Assembly: GCF_000471905.2 (NCBI RefSeq)
Contig: NW_006499827.1
Location: 1,584,061-1,648,060, forward strand
Source: Amborella trichopoda
Taxonomy: Eukaryota > Streptophyta > Magnoliopsida > Amborellales > Amborellaceae
Length of the DNA stretch: 64,000 nt
Direction: 5' to 3'
Shown here one piece after another: positions 11,825-23,900 of this stretch. Position 1 is the stretch's first letter; every line of letters starts with the position of its first letter. A program made the position numbers and the translations under genes. Below the pieces are notes generated by a model that did no database searches, was not told the origin of the DNA, and saw only the letters and a program-made list of their open reading frames with translations.

Positions 11825-12195
11825 TGATAGGGCTGCAACCCTGTCGTTATAGTTAAGCCTCGCATCAAAAGTCAGAAAATTATAATTGTCGTTTAAAAAC
11901 CTTTAAATTGATTATCTTGACCTTAATTATTATAGTTGTGAAAAATATTAGGATATTCAGTCATAAATATAGTATACACAATAGATTATCTCCGTTCATT
12001 TTTAACTGTTACGGATCCACAAGATTTGTAACATTTATTGAGTTACAAATTTTATAGTTGGTGGTAGAAGTTGATTCTAGAGCCATCGTAGATGTTTCTC
12101 ATGCTCGAAGTGTTTTTCAGACGAAGTTTCGAGATGAGGCTTTACTTTTTTCACAAAGCCTACGCTTTATAGATACTACATCCTTATCAAAAGAA
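11825..12195. repeat. Dispersed repeat, GGGCTGCAACCCTGTC family (inverse copy)
   Basis: It begins TTTTGATAGGGCTGCAACCC and ends with GAGGCTTTAC, then CACAAAGCCTACGCTTTAT: the copy at 5095 read from the other end. Interior GATCCACAAGATTTGTAAC matches in reverse. Confidence 0.6.
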
Positions 12196-12565
12196 TAAGG
12201 TTATAACCTTAAACAATCCAAGGCGTACCTCCAAATTTCATCATAACATGTAATTTTGGTGTTAAATTCTTAGGATTATCTGAAAATCTATTTTCATAAC
12301 TAATTATAAAATTTTAAACTCAAAAGTGGTTAAAATCAAATAGATTTATAAACATGTGACAAACTTAAAAATAAACGGGCTCGATAATATATTTCAAGAT
12401 GCACTATTTTTGGGACTCAAAATCTCTCTTTTTTTCTTTTTTTCATGCATCTCGATGTCAAGATGATCAATTAGAAGGTTTCATAATATTAAAACAATAT
12501 TCTTCAATGGATTTCTGAGGTGTGTATATAATTCTATATTTTAAAGTTGCAATCGTATATAAATT
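12196..12565. repeat. MULE-like MITE relative (ATCTCGATGTCAAGATGATC family)
   Basis: Contains TTAGGATTATCTGAAAATC, CATCTCGATGTCAAGATGAT and a TAAATTTTTCCCTTA right end, in the same order as the copies at 20090 and 34640. No TSD was assigned. Confidence 0.55.
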
Positions 12566-13264
12566 TTTCCCTTATAAAAAAATAAAAAAAGAAAAGATAC
12601 ATGCATAAAATACTAAAATATTGAAACTATTTTTTAATTCCAAAAATATATACGATATTTATCTAAATTTTCCAATTACAAAAGAGGGAAGTAACCATAT
12701 TTAGTCTCTTTATTTTTTCATCTCTTCTTTCTAATTCATCTTTAGCTCCTCTTTAATTTAATAAAATAAAAAATTTATATAAAGATGCAACCTCATAATG
12801 TAGAACAACGGATGCCTTTTCAAAATCCACCAAAAAAAATAGTTTTAATGTTGAAAAACCCTTTGATTGATCATCTCCACACCGAGATATATGATCACGA
12901 AAAATAAAAAGTTTTTAAGTTTTAAAAATAATACATTTTATAATATACTATCTACACCGTCCATTTTCAACTGCACCCTTAAAAGAAAGAAACAGAAGTA
13001 ACCACATATTAAGGAACGTTGATGGAAATGCCAAGTGGCACAAGCATATGCCTACGTTGAAAATATACGGAATCCGATCACCAAACGCATCTATTTTCCG
13101 AGATTCTGTAAAATCCGAAGAATCTTAATCGTACATAATAGTAATTCATTTTCAATGGCCTCATAAGTGTAACTACTAGTCAATATAAATTAAAGCGACA
13201 AACACGAGAAAAATTGATTGGACATGTCTTTTATTCAAATGACAAAACAGCCTTGAGCCATTAG
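12566..13264. other. Gene-free stretch
   Basis: Contains a further partial relative of the same MITE interior (ATCATCTCCACACCGAGATAT, about 12775-12975). No gene. Confidence 0.45.
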
Positions 13265-13680
13265 TTAGATAAAGGAAAAAGTTTATGGAAGGTTATAATT
13301 TTAAAATGTAGAATAACATGTGCACCTCAATAACCTTTATGAAACATTTGTTTTAATGTTAAAAAACACTACGATTTGGTGTCAAAATGTATGAATTTGA
13401 AAAAATAAATAAAAAAATTGAGTTTTAGAAATAATGCATATTGAAAGCGTATTTAGATCGTCCATTTTTAAAAATTTTATATATTTAGAGACTACTTGAT
13501 TTTAACCATTTTTAGAGTTTAAAATTTTATAATTAGATTTAAAAATAGATTTTAAGATAATCATAAAAAAAATTTACAACAAAATTACACGTTAAGATAA
13601 AATTTGGAGGTACGCTTTAATTGGATTGTTTAAGGTCGCAAACTTATACAGACTACACGATAAAGATGCCTCTATAAAAT
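13265..13680. repeat. MULE-like MITE relative, inverse orientation
   Basis: It starts GGAAAAAGTTTATGGAAGG and ends with GGAGGTACGCTTTAATTGG, then TTTAAGGTCGCAAACTTATA: the mirror order of 12196-12565. Confidence 0.55.
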
Positions 13681-14087
13681 CCGAAAGACCTCTTCTCTAT
13701 AAGATATCAAACCAGGGAATAAGGACTCTATTATTCTCAAAACAAAGTAATTGAAAAAATCATCGATCCCACTCGAAATCATGCAAATTGGATTATGATA
13801 ATTAATTAGGCCATTTTAGTTTTAAGAAACTCGAAACGCTTCTATTTGTTAATTTTAGCTTCTATTTTAAATCTCTTTTGTTGCATATAGCTTGATCTGG
13901 CTCGAAATGACCCAAGTTGGATGCGTTGAATCAAAATCAAACAATGGCAAGTCAAGTCCCAATACTGATTTTTGCAAATAGACCACTTTTTATACTCAAA
14001 TCGTGCTCACGAATCGGGGTACTAACCAAGGTTGCTTAGGTAGAAAACCCCTAAAGTAAATAATTGAGTACAATCCTGTATAAAAAA

Positions 14088-14482
14088 GGGAAAGTTTATA
14101 TAGAGTCGAGACTTTAAATAATCAAATTAGAGCTTATCTCAAATTTTTCACTAAAAGATGTTTTGATGCTCGAATATCCTCAAGCTGATTATCTCGACAT
14201 CAAGATGCATGGGCATGAGAAAAAAAAATGGATTTCAAGTTTTGAAAATAGTATATTTTGTAACGCATTTTTGGACCATCAATTTTCAAGATTACAAGTT
14301 TTCATAGATCTGTCAATCTACAATATTTTTGAAGTTTTAAAGTTTATAAATAAAGATGAAAATATATTTTTAGGTTAGCACAAAGATTTTCAGTATTGAA
14401 ACTACATTTCTCTATACTATTTGAAGGTAGAATTTAATTTGATTGTTTAGAGCCTAGGTTCTATTAAAAAAAACCGCACCCC
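14088..14482. mobile_element. Mutator-like MITE, 395 bp, 9-bp TSD, about 440 bp upstream of the OPT start codon
   Basis: The left end GGGAAAGTTTATATAGAG and the right end (reverse complement GGGGTGCGGTTT, then AGAACCTAGGCTCTAAACAA) form long imperfect TIRs that continue into AATCAAATT. The flanks TATAAAAAA at 14079-14087 and 14483-14491 are identical, a 9-bp TSD. The TSD is AT-rich, so chance similarity contributes, but the same ends with a 9-bp TSD recur at 17531-17951. Confidence 0.75.
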
Positions 14483-14669
14483 TATAAAAAAAAAAGAAAA
14501 AAAAATGTATATTTTTTATTGTTGATATATGCAATTGGTTACTGAAAAGAATAGGGGTATTTTGGTCACCCAAGGAAACTACAAAAAGTAACTCTCCCAC
14601 AACAGCAAACTGGCAGCTATATCCTCCAAATTTGGAGGACTGCTCTAAAATAAACGTCTCTCCTCCCAT

Positions 14670-14710
14670 CTCTCTCTCAATCTCAATCTCAATCTCAATC
14701 TCATCTATCT
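14670..14710 (+). repeat. (TCTCAA)n microsatellite
   Basis: Five or so TCTCAA units, followed by TCATCTATCT, in the presumed leader of the OPT gene. Confidence 0.8.
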
Positions 14711-14713
14711 AAA

Positions 14714-14854
14714 ATGGAGGATTCAGCTAAAATCGTGTAGCTCTGCATATGTGAAATCCCTATACCCTCCAATCAAATTACAACACTCTTTTTTTCTCCC
14801 TATTCTTCCCAAAAGCAAATGGAGAATTCAGCTGCAACTTTTGAGCAAATGTGA
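14714..14854 (+). promoter_or_regulatory. Two upstream mini-ORFs that mimic the OPT start
   Basis: ATGGAGGATTCAGC at 14714 opens a frame MEDSAKIV ending at TAG (14738-14740). ATGGAGAATTCAGCTG at 14819 opens MENSAATFEQM ending at TGA (14852-14854). Both resemble the accepted start MEDPSKS at 14923, and each is preceded by a similar C/T-rich leader, so the start region looks triplicated. If the transcript starts upstream of 14714 these would be uORFs; the transcription start is not known from sequence. Confidence 0.5.
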
Positions 14855-14922
14855 AGGAATTCATCCCTTGAATCTAACTACCATTCCATTTTGCATCTCC
14901 CTTCATCATATCCTCTCAAAAA

Positions 14923-17900
14923 ATGGAGGATCCCTCAAAATCCATTACCACCTCTCTCTGTAAGTCTCTCTCTCTCTCTCTAATGGATAATCCCTCTGTC
15001 TCTCTCAAATGGATAGTCCCTCTCTCTCTCTCTAATGGGTAGTCCCTCTCTCTTTCTCTCTATGAATATTGTTCATTTTTTCTCTCTCCCCACTTTCCTA
15101 GAGAGATGTTCTCTCTTTCTCTCTAGATGGGTTATTTTCTCTCTTCTCTCTCTACATGGGTTTTCTCTCTCTTCCCTTACTTATTTGTTTCCCACTTTCT
15201 CTCTCATGAATTGCAGTGGACAAGGCATCTTCCTCAACAACAATAGAAGAACCCAACACCTCCCCTGAGAATTCACCCATCGAGCAAGTCGCCCTAACGG
15301 TCCCCGTTACCGATGATCCTTCCCTACCCGTTTTAACGTTCAGGATGTGGTTCTTAGGGGGCCTCTCTTGCGTTGTTCTCTCCTTCCTCAACCAATTCTT
15401 CTGGTACAGGACCGAGCCTCTGAGTATAACCTCGGTTTCAGCACAAATTGCGGTTGTGCCCCTAGGCCACCTCATGGCCGCCGTCCTACCTACTCGCCCC
15501 TTCTTCAAGGGCAAGCGTTGGGAATTTACGCTGAATCCAGGGCCTTTTAATGTGAAGGAACATGTTCTTATAACTATTTTTGCAAATTCAGGGGCTGGAT
15601 CTGTTTATGCTATACATATTGTGAGTGCAGTGAAGATATTTTATAAGGAGACCCTCTCTTTTTTTGTGGCCTTTTTGGTTGTCATCACTACTCAGGTGAG
15701 CTAAGGCCCTTATTTTTTAATTGAAAAATGGTTATATATTTCAAGAAAGTTTGTATGAGTTTTCAATTCAAAAATCTTATAAAAGAAAGTGTTTTCATTC
15801 GGGAGAATCATCAAACTGGAACCTCGAGTTCTGTGGATATAAAATATATATATATATAAAATTTTAATTATAAAAATAATATATTTTGTAAGAAGTGATA
15901 TGTAAAATAATATTTTTGATTTTTTAAAATATAAACAACTGTCTGAACCATCGGATGTCGGTCGGATGAGCTTTGAGTAGAAGAGCGGGGATCCGCAACC
16001 ATCTGATTGTGATATCTGACGGTTGAGGGAGTTGTTTATATACATGAGACATATATATACATGTAGTATTTTATTCCTTTTTTTTATTTTTCTTTTATTA
16101 AGGGAATAATGTGGATTTTGCTTTAGGTGTTGGGGTTCGGATGGGCAGGGATATTTCGGAAATATTTGGTGGAGCCAGCGGCTATGTGGTGGCCATATAA
16201 TCTTGTCCAGGTATCGCTGTTTGGGTAAGTATTTCTTTTACCCCCTTTCTGTTTTGTTATTTGATAATTTTTGGGAAGGACACGGTTTATATATGTCCAC
16301 GTAGAAATTAGTCACCTTTTAAAAAAATCAATTTTTAAGATGGATTTTTGGACTTAATTTTTTAGAGCATGTAATCTTTAATATGAAGATCATGAATACA
16401 ATAAATAAGTAAATTTAAAAAAAAATAATAATAATAATTCTGTTAAGAAAATTTTTGGGTAGGTAGTTTCAAATGGACCACTTATTGGCGTCTATGTTTA
16501 AGGTGGACAACATAATGTAGGAAGGTGGTTCGACCATGAAAACAATTTTTTCCTTTCAGAAATATCAAGAGAGTAATGATCTTATAAGACCTTTTTCCAC
16601 CTCAAAGAATCATTATTAAAGTTGACATAAATCTCTAAAAATACTATTATATGGGTGTGGGATTTGGCTTTTTTTATAGATCTATGTCAAATTTAATGGT
16701 GATTTTTTGAGATCCTACACATATTAGTAGAATTTAATGGTGATTTTTTGAGATCCTACACATATGAGTGGGAGAGTGGGTGGGAGAGTGGAAGAGGGTC
16801 GTATAAGATCATTTCTCATATCAAAATAGTGCTCAAAACATCTCTATATATTATGGAGATGCTCCAAAACTTGTGATTGGTCCTTCGGATATTGACATTT
16901 TATTTTGGACATGTTACTCTTAGCAGCTCTTTCTAACTGAAAATTGAGTTAGGGTCAATGGACTTGAATCCAAGTACTCAAGGTATAGAGGGTAAAATGG
17001 TAATGAATATGAAAGGTACAACATCGTGAGTGGCCAAATCTCATAGCGTGGCTTTATGATATTTAAAGTTTTGGTATTTTACGAACCTTTCAAATCGTTT
17101 TCGAAAGCTTTTAAGTAAATATTTAGGACCCCAACAAAAACAACGTAAAAGGTTTTGTACCAGGGAACCATGTTGGAAAAACCGGAAAATCTAACCGTCC
17201 GGTTAGATCGGAATTGAGCGGTTATTAATTATCGGCTCCAGTTTTTTATGGTTTTGGTGGTTGGCCGGTATTTTAATAAATTTTTTTTTAAAAAAAACTA
17301 TAAAATCCAATAATTAAAGAATTTGATTTGTAATATATTTTTTAATATTATTTACATTATGGTAAATATTAGAAATTGTTTTGGTGATTAATACTCAATT
17401 TTATATTTTCCCATCTTTTTCGAAATTTTTTAAAAATACCCTTAGACACAAATCAATTCTTTAAAATCCAAATTTTTCATTAATTTTCAACTTCTTTTGA
17501 ATGTGTTTTTGTTTTTAACAACTTTTTATAGGGTGCGGTTTTAATAGAGCCTAGGATCCAAACAATCAAATTAGAGCCTAGGCTCTAAACAATCAAATTA
17601 GAGCTTACCTTCAAATAGTATTGAGAAATGTAGTTTCAATATTGAAAATATTTGTGATAGCCTTAAAATATATTTTCATTTTTATTTATAAAGTTTAAAG
17701 CTTCAAAAATAGTGTAGATCGATAGAACTATCAAAACTTGAAAATCTTGAAAATTGACGGTCTAAAAATGTGTTTCAAAATACACTATTTTCAAAACTGG
17801 ATGTCGATTTTTTTCTCATGTTCATGCCTATTGATGTCGAGATGATCAATTTGAAGATATCTGGGCATCAAAACAACATCTTCTTGTGAAATTTTTTGAG

Positions 17901-20900
17901 GCAGGCTCAAATTTGATTGTTTAAAGCCCCGGCTCTATATAAACTTTTCCCTTTTTTATATGTTTTTCATATTCAGTAGATTTTTTTGTATCTTTCTTAA
18001 TTTTTTCAACAATTTTTTGACAGTCCGAGACTTGTCCTGTTAGAACTGTTTAATCGGCTAGTTTACCAGTTAGGCCGGTTAAACCGCTTTTGACCCTATG
18101 TCTGGTTAATCATTTCAGTTCGGTTTTACGAACACTGATAGAGACGTAGATTTCCGAACCGCTCTTCAATTTGAACTTGTTCGACCAGACCCGGTTCGAA
18201 CAGATAAATCCGGTCGAACAGATAAAACCCGGTTCCACCGGAGAGGTGAGTCAATCGTTATAAATGAAGGGCCACAAAGGGTAATAAAATGGCATTAAAT
18301 GATGGATTGGCTTGTTGCGTCCTCTTTTACCGGGGCTTTAATTTTGGCAAGTGGGGTGCCATTGCGTGAACTATAATTTGTTTTTTTTTTATTATTTTAG
18401 AGTAATGACACTATGAGACCTTCTCACCGTATTTTAAAGGTTTAATATTAAATTTTGATACAGATTTTTAAAAAAAATTATCACATGAGTGTGAGATTTG
18501 GGTGAATGGATTTATGGATAACTTTTCTAGATATATGTATCAAAATTTAATGGTGATCATTTGAGATCCTACTCACATGGGTGTGAAAAAGTCTCATAGT
18601 ATCATTATTTATTTTTTTATTTTCTACTTTAATTGTCTTAAAATGGTCTACTTTTAAGTTTAAAATAAAATAATTACTACGTATACTATGCTCCTCCTGA
18701 CTAAGCAAAAAATTAAATTTTGAGTTATTGAACATCTAGATCATTCTTTCTCAAAATTGGAGGGTCCTACTGCCATTTTAGGATACCATTTTTTTAAGTA
18801 CATAAAGAGTGAGAGCTGAATTTTTTTTATTTTTGAGGATGGTTGCACATCAACAAAATTTGGGATCTATAAGATATTCCTAGTGAAAGTTTTGTCCGAT
18901 GGAGTAGACGGATATTATACTCCCACCGGAGTAGAATATCTTTTGGCTCTAATCATTTTTGGGAATCATGTTTGTGGCAGTTTATAATAGAGTTGCTGTG
19001 GCAGTTTATAATAGAGTTGCAGTCCATTTTCTATGCATTTCTTTTGATTATGTCGGGTAAAGCCTAAAATGAGGGGAGAGATGGGTCCATGATAAAGACA
19101 AATATGTTAAAGCTGAAAAACAAAAATAAGGGTGAAAGATGGGTGTATGATATCTTGGTACCCTTATATTTTGAGAAATTCGAAATTAATGATGACTTTT
19201 GATTTTTTTTATTTCAAAGTTATGATAATCTAGAGTGTTCGAAAAAATTGGACTGGTGGTTCGAATTAGTCATCCACTGGTTTTGAGCCGGCTTGCCAGC
19301 TCCCAAGGTTTTTATTACTTGAAAATAATAAAAAAAATGGTAGAAACTAGTGAAAACCGGTAGGTCTTAGACTCAGACCAGCTCCAACGGTTTCGAACCC
19401 GCCCAATGATCTTCAAGATCTCGAATAATTGAAGCGAAATTTATATTGTTTTGTCAATTGATAATGCTAGCATTGAGAATTTGGGGATAAAGTTGTGGGT
19501 TTTTATCTAAATACAAATTATTGTCTCATTTCTTTTACTTGACGTTGCTGGTGTTCCCATACCAAGGGTTATAAAATAAATGTATTTATGATATTTTTTT
19601 AATTTTAAATAAAATAGATGGGGCCCGGTATCCCTACTAAAAATTAGTATAATTGCTTGCATAAAAGCGTGAGGGGTACAAGTTAATTGACACTCTCTAG
19701 ACAACATCATAACAGCATGGAAAAGGGGTTTGGGTCGTGGTGGTAACACCCTACACTCTAGTTATCATTGTGTTTTCATTTCAACCAATGCCGCTAAACT
19801 ATTTGAAAAAAAGAGTGGGCCAGTCTTCATTACTACCCCAACAAATAAAAAATAAAAAATAAAAAATAAAAAATAAAAAATAAAATATAAAATGATAATG
19901 GCGTTTCTCGTGGTCTACTCCGAATGCAAATTGAGCAAGTGGAAAAACAATAATATAACCCCTCGTGCACGTTTTGCATGATGCTATTCAACTTTAGCCA
20001 TGCTTTGTGATAAGATGCATGTGAATAGTTAAGGCATGCGCGTAGCTATTTTAATGTTCAAAAATGTTTTTGGGCCATGCTCATAACTATTTTAACGAAA
20101 ATTCCTTCAAAATTGTATCTTATCACAAAGTTTAGAGGTGCGCTTTAACTATTTTAATATGAAAAAATAAGATGTAATTTTGGTATCAAAAACTTTTAAG
20201 ATGGCTCAAGAATCTACTTTTATCTTTTGTTATAAAATTTTAAATTTTAAAAATGGTTCGATAAAGCAAATCTATAAACACATAAAAATCTTGAAAATTG
20301 ATGATTTAGAAAATTTGTTCCACGATATACTACTTTTGGGTTTTAAAATCTTTTTTTTTTCCTTATCCATACATTTCAATATCGAGATGATCAATTATAT
20401 GGTTTTTCAACATCAAAATAGCCTTTTTCCAATAGATTTTTAAGATGCACTTTAATTCTACAATATAAGGGGTCAACCTTATATAAACTTTTTCCAATAT
20501 TGATGCTTACCAAGTTCAAAATGAAGGCCATAAGTCAAGAAATCATATTGAATCATAAAAATGGAAAATGTGTAAGAAATGAATATAAAAAATGACTGAA
20601 AAATCACAAAATGGCATAAATATGGAGTAAATATGAGGAAAATATTTTAAAAATATATTATTTTATAATTTGAAGAAGCGACATTTTTCATAATAATTAA
20701 TTTCTATTTCTTGGAATTACTTATTGATTAAAAAGTGAGTCAGATCACTTTTATAATGGCCATTTTATGCAAAAAAAAAAAAAACTATAATTTCTTTCTT
20801 ATACACATAGTTTTTCTTCTCATTCTCATTGCCTGATATACGACGTTCTAAATATCGACTCAGCCAAAGTACTTGGTCCCTTGGTTGAGCAGAGTAACTC

Positions 20901-23900
20901 AGCCAAGTATACACCTCAACAAAGCGTGAAAATTATAAAAAATAGATAAAAACCAGAAAAGATGAAAAGAGTCAATAGAAATCATTAGAAGACTTAATCA
21001 AGATGAAAAAAATATATAAAAGATGAATTATTGAAAATTTTGACTTATACTTAGAAAATTAAAGAAAAGGAAAAATATGGAAGTTCGCAAATCATCTTAT
21101 AAAGTATCAAAATCATCTAAGAAAATATTTCTAACCACTATATTTTTTGAATTTCACATTTTGGCAGAGCTTTGCATGAGAAGGAAGAGAGACGAAAAGG
21201 AAGCCTAACACGAAACCAGTTCTTCCTCATTGCTCTAATGTGCAGCTTTGCATACTATGTCCTACCCGGCTACCTATTCCCCATGCTCACCTCTCTCTCT
21301 TGGATTTGTTGGATTTTCCCTAAGTCAGTGTTAGCCCAACAACTGGGCTCGGGCCTTTATGGCTTGGGCCTTGGTGCAATTGGGCTAGATTGGTCCACCA
21401 TTTCCTCTTACTTAGGCAGCCCACTAGCTAGCCCTTGGTTTGCAACTGCTAATGTGGCTGCAGGTTTCTTCATAGTCATGTATGTTATAACTCCACTATC
21501 ATATTGGCTTGATCTCTACCATGCTAAAAGGTTCCCTATATTCTCGGAGGACCTCTTTACGTATTCCGGCCAAGAGTATAATATTACGGCCATTATCGAC
21601 TCGAACTTCAATATTGATTTGGAGGCGTATGAGAAGGAAGGGAAGCTGTACCTTAGCACGTTCTTCGCGATGACTTATGGTGTTGGGTTCGCTTCTCTCT
21701 CTGCGACTGTGGTTCATGTGGCTCTCTTTCATGGCCGGTGAGCTTCGATTACTACTATTACGTTTATTTACTGTTATCGTCGTTAAGGAGAAAAGAGGTG
21801 GTGTTTGGTTTAAGTAAAAAGGTGGTGTTTGGTTTAAGTAAAGTTCGTTCGACTTTTTAACAAGACAATAATAATTTCTTGACACCTCTTAGAACTTGGG
21901 GTTATTTTTCACCAGTTTCTAAGAATCAGTGCTAACTTTATAAAATCAGTTGTATTTCTTTAGGGCACGTTTGGTTCGCGTGAAAATACTATGTAAAAAA
22001 ATTCCCTCGCATGGTTTGGTGGGGGAATGATTTTCACACCAATTAGCTACCAATTGGTGTGAAAGATGCACTAGGACCAATTGTATTAAAATACTTTCAT
22101 ATTTAACCACATGAGGAAATTCTTTCACGTGAAAATACTTCCTGAGAAATATTTCACACGAAACAAATGTGCCCTTAGTTGTTAGGTTTTTCCCCATTAT
22201 GGCTGTTAAGCTTGGACCCGAATTGAAAACATGTTGTAGTTAATAAAGAACCTCCATCACAGCTCTCACTAGGATCAAATTTGGATATTGAATTTTATTG
22301 ACATATGACAATTTAGTTGCTAAGCTACATTGAGAGAGATCATTGAAGATTTATAACTTTTTGCTATTCCTTTTGTAATTTGACAAAATACACCTAACTT
22401 TTAATATTACAAGGAATAACACCAACCTTTTATATGACCATTAACAGCCTCCATATTTTGAATTGGTCCATTTTACTCTAGTTTTCTTCTCATGCAGAGA
22501 AATATGGCAATTGAGCAAATCTGCATTCCAAGAAAAGAAGATGGACATTCATACCAGACTCATGAGCAAGTACAAGCAAGTACCAGAGTGGTGGTTCATC
22601 ACTATCCTTATAATAAACATTGCAGCCACCATTTTTGCTTGTGAATATTACAATGCGCAACTTCAATTACCATGGTGGGGAGTCCTACTAGCATGTGGCA
22701 TTGCCATTTCCTTCACTCTTCCAATTGGAATAATCACTGCAACCACTAATCAAGTATGCCCTTGCCTTTAATTCAACAATTTATTGAATTTTTTGCCAGA
22801 ATGTTTTTGTTTGGTGAGTTATTATGTGATATTAGAGACAGATGGCCTAACTTGTGGAATTAATGATATCAGCAACCTGGCCTAAATATCATCACCGAGT
22901 ATATTATTGGATATCTATATCCTGGTCGACCAGTGGCAAATATATGCTTCAAAGTTTATGGGTATATCAGTATGACACAAGCTGTGACATTTTTACAAGA
23001 CTTTAAGCTTGGCCACTACATGAAGATACCACCACGAGCAATGTTCATGGCACAGGTAAAAGAGAAAAGACAATGGTAGAATTTGTTTCTATTTAAAGGC
23101 CATGTTTACACATTTGAGAAGGCCAATTCCGCACAAATGCCCAGGATTGAAATAAGCAGGAAAGATTTAACTGTTTGACATCTTTGCTTAGCAGTTAGAG
23201 CATACATGTTCCGTCACTAACATCTAAGGTGCTTATCCCATTTTCTCTACCAGAACAGGAGTAAGAACACGAAGAACAATGCATGAGCTAACTTTGTAAA
23301 TCTCACAATGTGTGCACCCTCACCAAATGCACCATATCACACAACATTCCTTACCTATAGAGAGAATGTCGTGAGCAAACATTTATAGTAGTTGAATGTT
23401 CTTCCTAATCAGGCTTGCACCTATACTTAGCATGCACCTAAGATTAAATTTTGATAAAGAAAACTCCTAAACAAATGGTTAATCATCTGAATAATGATTT
23501 CTAATATGTTAATTGTAGTGATTAGAAGCTCGTTTTCAACATGAAAGACTCACGGAGTCACCTTGCCTAGGCCAGTTGCAGAGTTTTATAATTGAAAAAT
23601 CTAGTCAAGCTGAAGAGTTTTATAATTGAAAAATTTAGTTGCACCACGAGTTTGTTATTTATGTACATCTGTTGTTATTTTGTCATGTAAATGTTATCTA
23701 GTGGAGTGCTAGAAATGTGGTATGGCTTGCCCTATTTTTGCAAGATAAACATTCGACTCGGTGAGTCGATTGGGTTTTGGCAATGACTCTGTTGGCCGAG
23801 TTTTTGTGTTTTTGAACAGTGTATAATAGTGAACTCTCGCCCATCTTGCTACCATTCTTGCCCAATCATGCTTAACTCTAGAAGTTGGTCTAACTTTTCA

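Noticed and set aside
15152..15514. 120-codon open frame on the minus strand opposite OPT exon 2 (repeated at 27079-27393)
   Set aside because: It is antisense to a well-supported exon and is conserved only because the exon is duplicated; no independent domain.
17168..18137. An 8-bp TSD for the second hAT-like copy
   Set aside because: Flanks CCAGGGAA and ATAGAGAC do not match; I kept the element on homology to 7090-9402 only.
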